Positions 23,355-32,327 of a stretch of DNA of 33,373 nucleotides are shown in pieces (within the stretch, counting starts at the first letter, position 1; each line of letters begins with the position of its first letter). A program made the translations under genes and the position numbers. The DNA comes from CAYJAZ01 sp964371865. GTDB taxonomy: Bacteria; Desulfobacterota; Desulfovibrionia; Desulfovibrionales; Desulfovibrionaceae. The stretch is taken from contig CAYJOR010000028.1 of NCBI GenBank assembly GCA_964371865.1, positions 1 to 33,373 of the forward strand, in the 5' to 3' direction. A model generated the notes under the pieces. The model worked only from the letters and a program-made list of their open reading frames with translations, was not told where the DNA came from and did not search any database.

Positions 23355-23512
23355 ATCAAGGCTAAGGAAGATTTCTATATTTTGAGGATAAAGGAGTAAT
23401 TTTTTTGTAAACTTGTATTACTTTTCCGATGAGGAACGAATCGGGAAAGAAATAAGGTTTCCAAGGGAACTTTTCCCACGGGAATTATCCCCTTTGGTCG
23501 CCGAAGGCATTC
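23355..23512 (+). repeat. R1 repeat, copy 4 (most complete)
   Basis: ATCAAGGCTAAGGAAGATTT, then a hairpin at about 23418-23455 (TTACTTTTCCGAT with ATCGGGAAAG, loop GAGGAACGA), then GTTTCC, the 37-bp core 23461-23497 and GGTCGCCGAAGGCAT. The hairpin and tail match copy 2 at 1178-1286. It ends 14 bases before the stop codon at 23526. Confidence 0.8.
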
Positions 23513-23525
23513 TTCTTAATTCACT

Positions 23526-26500
23526 CTACCAAGATTTTGTTCTTTGTTCTTCGAGTGCTTTTTCTTGCTCTTCAAAGTTTTTGAAACCTGACTGATGTAG
23601 GGCATCTTCAACGGTTTCATTCCAGTCCCAAGAAGCATAAATTGCAGCTTTATGGAAGGTAGCTCTGAATTTAGCAACTTCGTTACGAGCGTCTGTTTCT
23701 TTTGGAGTTGATAAAGCTTTGCGCAATTCTTCGTGAAGTCTTGCAGATTCACCTTCATACCATTCACGCAGATCTTGAGGAGTTGTGTACTTCTTCAAGA
23801 TATGATCATAAGCATTTTCTTCCATAATTTTACGGAGACGTGCTGTATGACGAGTGATAAGCCAGTTACCAAGATCTTTAGCTTGAAGGTTCAGAGCTTC
23901 AACTTCTGCCATATCAAACTTTGTTTGATAGTAAGTATCCGGCACAACAGATGCAGATACGATACCGGCAATACCAACAAGTCCGCGTATAATCAATGAG
24001 TTAGAGACACCTTGACCACAGAATCCAACTTTCTTACCGAATTTTTGTCCTGTGAAGATAGTACAAAGGATTGCCCACACAACAGCAGGATCTTCTTCAT
24101 CATAGATATGTGAAAGCGCAGCGTTATCACGGTCAGTTGCAAGTACCATTTGAGTCATATCGTTAGAACCGATGGAGAATCCATCAAATTCTTGAATGAA
24201 TTGACGTGCTAAGATAGCGTTTGATGGAATTTCTGACATTTGAATAATCTTCAATCCATCTTCGCCGCTCACAAGGTTGTGCACTGAACTTAGATAAAGC
24301 TTCATTGAGCGTGCTTCTTCAATGCTACGAACGAATGGAAGCATCATTTGGAGGTTTGAACCGCCGTATACGCCACGAGCAAGCTTGAATGCTTCGATTT
24401 CCCAATCGTGAATTTGTCTTGAAACACCACGCCAGCCAAGCATTGGGTTATCTTCAAAAGCTTCAAATAAGTTACCACCAAGTAGGTTACGGTATTCGTT
24501 AGATTTGAAGTCGGTTGTACGATAAACAATTGGTTTTCCGTAGAATGCCATTGCAAATAATGCCAAGCTTTGTGAAAGAGTTTGGATATAGTGTTCTTTA
24601 CCATTTCTGAAACCACGAGATTTAATGATTTCTGAAATTTTTTCAGGTGTAGCACGAAGTTCATCCATTTCGTGCATCATGCCGCCTTTCATAGCAACTT
24701 CACGACGAAGAGCTTTAATCTGACGGATAACTTGACCAACTACAGGATTTTCTTCATTTCTTTGTGTAATGATTGCAATTTCGCGCTCAATAACTTTTCT
24801 GCGTGCATTGCCTTCTTCTGTATTTGGTAGGAATGGAAGTTCTTCTTCAAATCCGTAAATATAACGGATATGTTTGTTTAATTTTGTTGTTGTGCGTAGT
24901 GCGTCTAAGTGCTTAGAAGCGTAGTCCATGTGTTCGTTGAGTTTATGTTCAAGTTCACGTAATTGTCTTTGCTGAGCAAGAACATTTTCAGCACCGCTTA
25001 CTTCTGTTTTTACAAGTTGCTCAATTTCATACGCTAAACCTGTGATTGAACCAACATATTCACGGATTTTAATATCAAGTGATATAAGCCCTGCCGCTAA
25101 CTGTTCACGAACTGCTGCTGAAAGTTTTTGTTCAAGTTCAGCATGCTTGTTATCAACATGTTGTTGGAGAGTACCGTTATCATAAGCTTCAAGAGCTTTT
25201 GGGTGCACACTGATATTGCCAAGCATAAACTCAGCACGTAGCAAGCCAACTTCAAAATCTTCAACGTTACGTAAACGTGAAAGGAATAGAGATTGGTTTA
25301 CATCCGCAAGAACAAGACCAACTTTAGTTTTGGTTTGTGGCAACTGTGCAAGATCCATCTCACCACCCACATCAAAGAGAGGGAGAAGACCACGATATAC
25401 AGTACCGCTTGTTCCGTCTACAGTTACATCTTGACCATCAAGAGCGCGAATTGCTTCCGCTCTTTGAATACCAATAACAGCCGGAATACCAAGTTCACGA
25501 GATGTAATAGCTGCGTGAGATGTATCGCCGCCAACGTCAGCCAAAATAGCTGATGCTACACGCATACCAGGAACCATATCAGGATCGGTACGTTCTGCAG
25601 CGAGGATATCACCTTTATTAATTTTGTTAAGTTCAAGCGCTGAACGAAGGTATTTTACCTTACCTTGACCCGCACCACGTGAAGCTCCATTACCTTCAAG
25701 TAATACTTCCGCAGTTGCAAGAGCTTGAGGATCTACTTCAAGACGACGCATGAAAATTGTATCCGGATGCAATTCAAACTCTTCATTCCAACGAGTTTCA
25801 GGACGTGCTTGAACAAACCAAAGTTGACCTTTTCCATCAATACAGAATTCTGTATCCATGATCATTCCGCCATACGCATCAGTAATTGTACGAACGCAAC
25901 GTGCAATTTGTTCTGCTTGCGGAATTGTAAGAGCCCATTTGTAAATTTCACTCAATGGAACATTTACTTTCTTTGTTCCACCTAGTTTTTCATCATAAAC
26001 TATTTTCATGCCTTTATGGCCTAGGTTTCTAATAACAACTTCATTCCCGTCATCTCTTTGGAAAACGTAGAATTTATCAGGAGTTACCATACCACCAACG
26101 ATGGCTTCACCAAGACCATAAGAGGCATCTATACTTACTAAATCTTTTCTTTGTGTACCACGGCAACCTGTTGCAGTATCCGCACTGAATGCAGTACCTG
26201 CGATAACAGGATTAATCATGCGCATCATACACACAGATAAAGAGGTGTTTTCAATTGCCCACTCTTTTTTTGCGAGCAATGCAATTTCAATATCACCGGT
26301 TTCTTCAGATTTTGTTATACCGTCACGAATTGCTTCACGGCGATAAGTCATTGAACGGAGGTTATACGCTGATGCACAGTCCCAATGGTAAGCAAGAGCT
26401 ACTTTTTCAGGGCCTACCATATTAAGGTAGGTATCCTGTAATCCGGCAAATGCTTTTTTACGGGAGTCTTCACCAGCAGCAGATGAACGAACAGCTACTG

Positions 26501-27080
26501 GAACGTCCGCTGCTTCTCCGGCCTCTTTACAGATTTCTAGATACGCGCTTTTAACTGCATCTTCCACAACTTTTGGCATGTCAACAGAAAGAATTGCTGA
26601 TTGAACTAATACCGAGCGTTTACGAAGTTGATCAATTACTTCTTGCGAAGTTGCAAAGCCTTCAACGACGTTGTTTACAAACATACGTAAAGGAATTTTT
26701 TTTGCACCCTTTACTTCTTCGTCCGCTGTGCGGATCTCCTTAGCGAATGTTCTCACAAGTTTTTGTAAGAATTCAGAATCTTTGTTAATTTCCGGATCGT
26801 TCCAATCAATTCTGCTATATTCACGTTCAATAATTGAACGGATTAAAGCAGCATTAACCTTTGCTTCATCCAGAAGTTTATGAAAGCAGATAGATGATAT
26901 TGCACGAAATTGAGGTGTTTGTACATTTTGTACTTCATGTATTAGAGCGGTATTATAGTTTTTACCACCCACCAAAATTTCAGCTTCTTCGCCAATCGCT
27001 TTGATTTCTGCACCTGTAAGAATTAATTTTTGTTTCAATTCTTCTACAGAGCCAAGAGATGTTTGTTGCGCCTTCGCCAT
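23526..27080 (-). CDS. PEP-synthase-like protein (pyruvate, water dikinase family)
   Basis: 1184 residues against about 790 for E. coli PpsA. Seen: the ATP-grasp domain with VRSSAAGEDSRKKAFAGLQD (198-217) and YGLGEAIVGGMV (321-332), ending in WFVQARPETRW; the swivelling domain with phosphorylatable His522 in GGDTSHAAITSRELGIPAV; then, after a helical, charged, coiled-coil-like insertion (about residues 660-840), a PEP-binding barrel with SIGSNDMTQMVLATDRD and FCGQGVSN. All three catalytic parts look intact, so conversion of pyruvate + ATP to PEP + AMP is plausible. The extra N-terminal 130 residues and the insertion explain the length; this large form beside pyruvate carboxylase is what I recall from Desulfovibrio. 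GGAGG lies six bases before ATG 27080. It is 86 bases after pyc and probably co-transcribed. Confidence 0.88.
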   Translation of the reverse strand: MAKAQQTSLGSVEELKQKLILTGAEIKAIGEEAEILVGGKNYNTALIHEVQNVQTPQFRAISSICFHKLLDEAKVNAALIRSIIEREYSRIDWNDPEINKDSEFLQKLVRTFAKEIRTADEEVKGAKKIPLRMFVNNVVEGFATSQEVIDQLRKRSVLVQSAILSVDMPKVVEDAVKSAYLEICKEAGEAADVPVAVRSSAAGEDSRKKAFAGLQDTYLNMVGPEKVALAYHWDCASAYNLRSMTYRREAIRDGITKSEETGDIEIALLAKKEWAIENTSLSVCMMRMINPVIAGTAFSADTATGCRGTQRKDLVSIDASYGLGEAIVGGMVTPDKFYVFQRDDGNEVVIRNLGHKGMKIVYDEKLGGTKKVNVPLSEIYKWALTIPQAEQIARCVRTITDAYGGMIMDTEFCIDGKGQLWFVQARPETRWNEEFELHPDTIFMRRLEVDPQALATAEVLLEGNGASRGAGQGKVKYLRSALELNKINKGDILAAERTDPDMVPGMRVASAILADVGGDTSHAAITSRELGIPAVIGIQRAEAIRALDGQDVTVDGTSGTVYRGLLPLFDVGGEMDLAQLPQTKTKVGLVLADVNQSLFLSRLRNVEDFEVGLLRAEFMLGNISVHPKALEAYDNGTLQQHVDNKHAELEQKLSAAVREQLAAGLISLDIKIREYVGSITGLAYEIEQLVKTEVSGAENVLAQQRQLRELEHKLNEHMDYASKHLDALRTTTKLNKHIRYIYGFEEELPFLPNTEEGNARRKVIEREIAIITQRNEENPVVGQVIRQIKALRREVAMKGGMMHEMDELRATPEKISEIIKSRGFRNGKEHYIQTLSQSLALFAMAFYGKPIVYRTTDFKSNEYRNLLGGNLFEAFEDNPMLGWRGVSRQIHDWEIEAFKLARGVYGGSNLQMMLPFVRSIEEARSMKLYLSSVHNLVSGEDGLKIIQMSEIPSNAILARQFIQEFDGFSIGSNDMTQMVLATDRDNAALSHIYDEEDPAVVWAILCTIFTGQKFGKKVGFCGQGVSNSLIIRGLVGIAGIVSASVVPDTYYQTKFDMAEVEALNLQAKDLGNWLITRHTARLRKIMEENAYDHILKKYTTPQDLREWYEGESARLHEELRKALSTPKETDARNEVAKFRATFHKAAIYASWDWNETVEDALHQSGFKNFEEQEKALEEQRTKSW

Positions 27081-27166
27081 TGAATGCCTCCAAAACAGTT
27101 ATTAGAATAAACGAATATCTTAGACATAAATCTGGTAATTAATAAGGCCGTGAATGCGTATACTTT

Positions 27167-30100
27167 TTAAGCGTCCACTTCTTGTTCTGAAACTTGTTCA
27201 CCACAGAAAGGACAGAATTTCATAGAAAGTTGAAGAGGTTTTTGACAATCTTCATTTGCACACAAACGTGGTGTTGGTGCAAGTTCTACAATAAGCTCGC
27301 CTTCTTTCACAGGAACCATTTTACGTGTATGCTTATAGTTTGCATTTTTTACAACACGCTTCACAATACCGCTACATGGTGCAAGAACTGCTTTTTCTTG
27401 CTTCATAATAGCGATGTTGAAAAGTTCTTGCCCCGCTTCAACTATATCACCCGGCTTTACATACACAACCCATAGGTCACCGTTACTTGGTGCCGCTACG
27501 TGGTTAGGATTTGAACTATCAGCCATCTCCTGCCCTTTACGTGCAGATGATGCGCCTTCTGATACCTTCACTTCATGAGTTAAGAACTCTGAATCGTAGG
27601 TATAACGTACTATTGACATTCCGCTTTCAGCATTTTTACGTATACTATGAATTGTCATTTGATGCGGTTTATTAGCTGAATCGGTAAATGTTAGAGTTTT
27701 GTCTCTTGGTAAACCTTCAAACCACACGTCTAACGGTAAGTAGTTAGGATCACCAAATTTTTGAACAAATTGGATAGTTTTTACAGCATCACCAGGATGG
27801 TTGAGGTAGATTACAATTTCTTCCTCTGATGCTTTTCTACCAAGAATATTTTCAAGTGTTGCTACTTCTGCATCAATATCAATATCTTTTAATTGTACAA
27901 GTGGAGATGCAGTTGTACGCTCTTTCAAAGCTTCTTTATATGTTGCGCCGAATGCAGATTGATATACCCAATCAGCCGGGAAGCCAAGTGGTAGCTTACC
28001 GAATTTACCAAGAATAAGATTTCTGAACGCATCGTTACAATCTTGGTAGATAAGGAGTCTATCTTTTTTGAGTTGTGCGCTGTGTGCGCTTTCATCAGTT
28101 GCAGCAACTTCTTTAATAATTTCAAGAAGGTTACGTACCTCTTCTTCACCGCCACGTTTATAAGCACCTGTTATTGCAAGGAATGATGTATTCCAAGTAA
28201 TTTGTGAACCAGGTGTTACGTCGTGATAGCGAACAATTTGTCTTGCAGCTGCAAGATATTCAAGCATAGCAGGAAGTAAGTGAATATACCCTTGCTTCAT
28301 TGCGCCTTCTTGAGATGATGATGTTGCGCCACCAGGCATTGCATGACTAACTACATTATAGTCAGTACCTTGGAAGTAAGGTGATGAATATCTATCATAG
28401 TATGGCATTACTTGTTTGAGAACGAAGTTTGCTTTATTGATAGCGTCATTATTTAATAAGTTATCAATTCCAAACTCATCTTTGATATAAGCCGCAGTTG
28501 ATTGGATATCGCCTTGACCGTACGAACGAACACCAGCACCCAAAGCCGCATCAACAATATGACAGCCGGCTTGAGCCGCAGCACCCACCGCAGGAACGAA
28601 TAATCCATCGGTATAGTGTCTGTGGTAGTGAAGAACAAGGTCAGGATATTGTTTTCTAAGCGCAGAAACTAGGTCTCTCATGAAACGTGGTGAGCAAATA
28701 CCCGCCATGTCTTTCAATCCAAGAATGATTTCTTTGCTTGCTTTTTGAGTACTTATTCCTAAAGTTTTAGCAACTACACCCAAAATGTACTCGGTAACAC
28801 CAAGATAGTGATTAATATCAAAACCTTGTGCTACAGAAATAGAAAGAGTTGGTTCAAAGATAACGTCTCTACGGTTAAGCACAACTTCTGCTAAAGGCGC
28901 CATATTATCGATATCGTTTAGGAAGTCGAAGCAACGCATAACATCATAGTGATCACAAATCATTTCAGCTGTTTTGTGCATAAGGTTTTTAGGCTGTGGA
29001 CTGTAACCAAGTACGTTTGTTGAACGAACAAGTAATTGTTTCAATGTCTTAGGCGCAAACGCATTCCATTCGTCAGCTTCTGTGAAAGGATAGGTCATAT
29101 TTGCCATCATATTCACGTGGAAGTGAGCTCCACCACCATTTTCTATAGAGAATAGATTTGCATTATCAAGATAAGGTCCGATAAGTCTATCTTCAGCTAA
29201 TCTGAAACGGTTACCGTTGTTTGACTGGGTCATATCACGCGGAGTTGTTTCAGTGAAGTGGATTTTATTTGTATCTCTAACAAAATCAAGAAGAGCCCCT
29301 CTATCACCTTTTGGATATGGGTTTGCTTGGATAAGCTCTTGTGTTGAGATAGCTGGAATTACAGGGTTGTAATCAGGAAGACGAGGAGTTGTTTCGGTTC
29401 TGTATTCGCCTAATTGAACAAATGGGTTGTGTCCGCGAGCTGAAATTTCAGCTACAAGACGAGAAAGTCTTTCACCTTCAGGAGCTAAATCATTGTATTC
29501 TAACAAATCCGGAGTGTTACGGATAAAGTTAGTATCAAAATTAGCGTTCAAGAAGTCTTTATTTAGAAGAACATGTTTATAGAATGGAATTGTAGTTTTG
29601 AACCCAGTAATGGTGTACTCATCTAAAGCACGTTCCATAACACCGCAAACTTTATCCCAAGCTGAACCGTACGCGATAAGGAGCGCACCGGCTGAGTCGT
29701 AGTTAGAAGGGAATTCGTAACCAGCAGAAAGGTTAGAATCCAAACGAACACCAAGACCACCAGGTGATACATAACGAATTACTGTGCCCGGATTTGGTGT
29801 AAAGTTCTTTTGTGGATCTTCACAGTTGATACGTAATTGCATTGCAAATTGTGATGGTTTTGTATTTTCATTTGTGAACGGTATTTCATAACCAAACGCA
29901 ACAGCAATTTGAGTTTCAACCAAGTCAATTCCGTAACGACATTCAGTAATACCGTGCTCTACTTGTAAACGTGTGTTTACTTCGATAAGATACGGAGTTC
30001 CTTCTTCTGTTACAAGGAATTCAACAGTAGCTAAAGAATCATAGCCTACGTGTTTTACAAGTTTACGTGAATATTCTTTAAGATTTTCACGTAATTCAGG

Positions 30101-30883
30101 TGTAATACCCGCCCAAGGTGACGGAGTAATTTCGATAAGTTTTTGGTGATTACGTTGAACTGAGCAATCACGTTCATCGAAAGCGAAAACATTACCATGT
30201 TTATCTGCGATAACTTGGATTTCGATATGTCTTACACTTTGGAGGTATTTTTCAACAAATAGTCTAGGGTTACCAAAAGCAGCTTCAGCCATAGTTGAAG
30301 CTTTTACAAACGCATCTTCAAGCTCGTCTTCGTTCGTGATAGCAAAAATACCACGACCGCCACCGCCGCCTTCAGCTTTAAGCATAACCGGTAAGCCCAT
30401 TTCTTTGATAAGTCTACGAGCTTCGGGAATATCAACAGCACCTTCTGAACCAGGAACAACTGGTACGCCAAGTTCTTGTGCAAGTCTTCTTGCTTGAACC
30501 TTATTTCCTAATAGGTTCATTGCCTCTGCTGATGATCCGATAAATATAATTCCGGCTTCCTTACACTTTCGCGGAAAAGCATCGTCTTCTGAAGCAAAGC
30601 CCCAACCAGGGTGAATTGCGACGATATCTTCTTCTTTTGCTCTTGCGATGATAAGATCAATATCCAAATATGCGTTCGGATCACTGCCAAGTAGGAGTAA
30701 TTCATCAGCGGATGAAGCTGCTGGAGATGTTTTATCAACATCTGTTGCTGTCATAACAGCAATAGCATTACATCTTTCTTTAATTGCTCTACAGATTCGT
30801 CTTGCAGGAATACCACGGTTGGCAACAAGTATACGTTTCCCCTCAAGCTTAGCTAGTATATCCTGAAAACTTTTTCCCGACAT
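27167..30883 (-). CDS. pyc: Pyruvate carboxylase with C-terminal zinc ribbon
   Basis: Biotin enzyme making oxaloacetate from pyruvate, bicarbonate and ATP. 1238 residues: biotin carboxylase domain (about 14-480) with KAEGGGGGRGI, RDCSVQRNHQKLIEI and EVNTRLQVEHG; carboxyltransferase barrel (about 550-830) with TPRDMTQS in place of the usual RDAHQS, the lysine of LKDMAGICSP and the metal ligands as HYHRHYTDG rather than HTHDTSG; and a biotinyl domain in which the biotin-accepting lysine lies in AIMKQEKAV, where most have AMKME. After the biotinyl domain come about 45 residues with a CX4C...CX2C zinc ribbon (LCANEDC, FCPFCGEQV). GTG 30895 is possible, but ATG 30883 has AGGTGG at an eight-base spacing. 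The biotin ligase gene lies 54 bases upstream and the PEP-synthase-like gene downstream. Confidence 0.93.
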   Translation of the reverse strand: MSGKSFQDILAKLEGKRILVANRGIPARRICRAIKERCNAIAVMTATDVDKTSPAASSADELLLLGSDPNAYLDIDLIIARAKEEDIVAIHPGWGFASEDDAFPRKCKEAGIIFIGSSAEAMNLLGNKVQARRLAQELGVPVVPGSEGAVDIPEARRLIKEMGLPVMLKAEGGGGGRGIFAITNEDELEDAFVKASTMAEAAFGNPRLFVEKYLQSVRHIEIQVIADKHGNVFAFDERDCSVQRNHQKLIEITPSPWAGITPELRENLKEYSRKLVKHVGYDSLATVEFLVTEEGTPYLIEVNTRLQVEHGITECRYGIDLVETQIAVAFGYEIPFTNENTKPSQFAMQLRINCEDPQKNFTPNPGTVIRYVSPGGLGVRLDSNLSAGYEFPSNYDSAGALLIAYGSAWDKVCGVMERALDEYTITGFKTTIPFYKHVLLNKDFLNANFDTNFIRNTPDLLEYNDLAPEGERLSRLVAEISARGHNPFVQLGEYRTETTPRLPDYNPVIPAISTQELIQANPYPKGDRGALLDFVRDTNKIHFTETTPRDMTQSNNGNRFRLAEDRLIGPYLDNANLFSIENGGGAHFHVNMMANMTYPFTEADEWNAFAPKTLKQLLVRSTNVLGYSPQPKNLMHKTAEMICDHYDVMRCFDFLNDIDNMAPLAEVVLNRRDVIFEPTLSISVAQGFDINHYLGVTEYILGVVAKTLGISTQKASKEIILGLKDMAGICSPRFMRDLVSALRKQYPDLVLHYHRHYTDGLFVPAVGAAAQAGCHIVDAALGAGVRSYGQGDIQSTAAYIKDEFGIDNLLNNDAINKANFVLKQVMPYYDRYSSPYFQGTDYNVVSHAMPGGATSSSQEGAMKQGYIHLLPAMLEYLAAARQIVRYHDVTPGSQITWNTSFLAITGAYKRGGEEEVRNLLEIIKEVAATDESAHSAQLKKDRLLIYQDCNDAFRNLILGKFGKLPLGFPADWVYQSAFGATYKEALKERTTASPLVQLKDIDIDAEVATLENILGRKASEEEIVIYLNHPGDAVKTIQFVQKFGDPNYLPLDVWFEGLPRDKTLTFTDSANKPHQMTIHSIRKNAESGMSIVRYTYDSEFLTHEVKVSEGASSARKGQEMADSSNPNHVAAPSNGDLWVVYVKPGDIVEAGQELFNIAIMKQEKAVLAPCSGIVKRVVKNANYKHTRKMVPVKEGELIVELAPTPRLCANEDCQKPLQLSMKFCPFCGEQVSEQEVDA

Positions 30884-30937
30884 AGTTTTTTCCACCTCTC
30901 AAATTTCCTTATAAAAAATAAGTGTTTCAAAATCCTT

Positions 30938-31843
30938 CTAAACGATAGTCCTAATCCTTCCGTTTAAAAATGTTCTTCTGCCAACATTTGTATCAACAAC
31001 CAATCCGCCCAAACTTTCTTTTTTTAAGGAAATTTCTCTCAATTTTCCTCTATATGTACAAATTTGTTCACCCTCAGAATCATAATCAAAATCCTCAAAG
31101 GTAAGGGCATCTACCACTTGAATTTCTTCATTAGTAAATGCTAAGTACTTGTTTGTACGCTCTAAAGCCAGTTTTTGGACTTCATAGTCCTTTTCAACAA
31201 ATGTAAAATCCGAAATTTCTTCACTACATTTTTGTAATAATCTCAAATCACTTTCCTTGTAACACAGATAAATATAATACACAAGTGTTGACCAAAGGTC
31301 ATGAAGTATATAATTTTCCATACAAAAATGTTCACATAAATGACTTGCAGATAAGGTGGTATCAGTATTTTTGATAATAAATTGAGGTGATGAATTTACA
31401 TTTATACCTATTCCTGCAAAAAGTGAATTATTCTTTTCCTCTAGCAATATGCCACCTATTTTATAGTAATTATTACAACTAGTTATAAGAATGTCATTTG
31501 TCCATTTAAGGCAAAAATCATTTTTTTTATTTTTTTTTGGAAAATTTAAATTTTTTTTCAAATTTTCTACAATTATTCCACCAAGTATCGGTGCAGCTGC
31601 ATGTGAATTAAATATTCCATCCATAGGGAGTCTCAGTGCAGCGTACATATTACCGCTTGGCGAATGCCACTCGTGCCTCATCTGTCCTCTGCCTGCGGTT
31701 TGTCTACCAACAATCACTGAAGACCACTCAGGAAATCTTCCCTCATCCACTAATTGTTTTGCAATATCAAGTGAAGATGTTGCCTCATCAAGCTCATAGC
31801 ATGGCACTTCTAAAGAATCTAATTGTATTGATTTTATTATCAT
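30938..31843 (-). CDS. birA: Biotin-[carboxylase] ligase, no repressor domain
   Basis: Activates biotin with ATP and attaches it to a carboxylase lysine. GRQTAGRGQMRHEW (46-59) is the biotinyl-AMP loop; KWTNDI and KIGGILLE complete the active site, followed by AGIGINVNSSP. The protein starts directly with the catalytic domain, so it lacks the N-terminal helix-turn-helix of E. coli BirA and cannot act as a DNA-binding repressor by that means. The C-terminal small domain is present but weakly conserved. 301 residues. AAGGAG precedes ATG 31843. It is followed after 54 bases by its likely substrate, pyruvate carboxylase. Confidence 0.93.
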   Translation of the reverse strand: MIIKSIQLDSLEVPCYELDEATSSLDIAKQLVDEGRFPEWSSVIVGRQTAGRGQMRHEWHSPSGNMYAALRLPMDGIFNSHAAAPILGGIIVENLKKNLNFPKKNKKNDFCLKWTNDILITSCNNYYKIGGILLEEKNNSLFAGIGINVNSSPQFIIKNTDTTLSASHLCEHFCMENYILHDLWSTLVYYIYLCYKESDLRLLQKCSEEISDFTFVEKDYEVQKLALERTNKYLAFTNEEIQVVDALTFEDFDYDSEGEQICTYRGKLREISLKKESLGGLVVDTNVGRRTFLNGRIRTIV

Positions 31844-31885
31844 TTAGGTCTCCTTTGAATTATGAAAAGAGTCGAGAATTTTAAG

Positions 31886-32078
31886 AGTTCTGCATAATTA
31901 TTTTCGAGAGGGGGAAACCACTTTTTTGTGTCAAAAACGGGGTTTTCCCCTCTCGGGCTCTCCCCCTTCCTTAAAAACCATTCACTGAAATATCAATAAG
32001 TTAGAAATTAGCACTAAATTAAAAAGAAAGTTATTAACTTTTCTCAATAAAATCTTCAATACTATACAGAGATCTTAA
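31886..32078 (-). repeat. R2 intergenic repeat, copy b (full length, reversed)
   Basis: Reverse-complement counterpart of 6914-7110, sharing TTTTTAAGGAAGGGGGAGAG, GAAAATAATTATGCAGA and about 100 bases of AT-rich tail with scattered substitutions. Its hairpin is 31905-31955. It lies 43 bases upstream of birA, in the 484-base gap 31844-32327, which holds repeats and no gene. Confidence 0.8.
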
Positions 32079-32147
32079 TTTAGAGCACTTTTAAAAATAA
32101 TTTTTGAACTTTTCCATTCAATTATCTATTTTTAAAAGTGCTCTAAA
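32079..32147. repeat. Perfect 21-bp inverted repeat
   Basis: Arms 32079-32099 and 32127-32147 are exact reverse complements (TTTAGAGCACTTTTAAAAAT...), with a 27-base loop. No T-run follows on either strand, so it is not a standard terminator. It abuts the end of R2 copy b. Confidence 0.75.
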
Positions 32148-32167
32148 TAGCGTCGTCCAAACAAATG

Positions 32168-32239
32168 TTTTTTAAGGAAAGGGGGAGTTTGAGGGGGAAA
32201 ACCTCGTTTTTTTCAAAAAAACGCGGTTTTCCCCCTCAA
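32168..32239 (+). repeat. R2 intergenic repeat, copy c (core only)
   Basis: GTTTTTTAAGGAAAGGGGGAG followed by a 25-bp hairpin (32189-32213 with 32215-32239) with a single mismatch and a one-base centre. It has the left flank of copies a and b but not their right flank. It is opposite in orientation to copy b, 90 bases away. Confidence 0.75.
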
Positions 32240-32283
32240 TCCGGAATCACGTGGTGGACGCCTGAAGTGAACTCAGGTTAACT

Positions 32284-32322
32284 CTGTGCTGTGCAAAACT
32301 TTTGCTTACATAAAAGTTTTGA
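32284..32322 (-). terminator. Possible terminator after the tRNA thiolation gene
   Basis: CAAAACTTTT and AAAAGTTTTG form a perfect 10-bp but AT-rich stem with an 8-base loop, just after the stop at 32328. The only T-runs are inside the stem, so the call is weak. Confidence 0.4.
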
Positions 32323-32327
32323 CTAGA

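Noticed and set aside
31886..32239. Palindromic repeats as a CRISPR array
   Set aside because: Two copies in opposite orientation, no regular spacers and no cas genes.
32240..32327. Possible RNA gene in the less AT-rich stretch beside the thiolation gene
   Set aside because: Only short stems (CCTGA/TCAGG) can be formed; no cloverleaf or known RNA layout.
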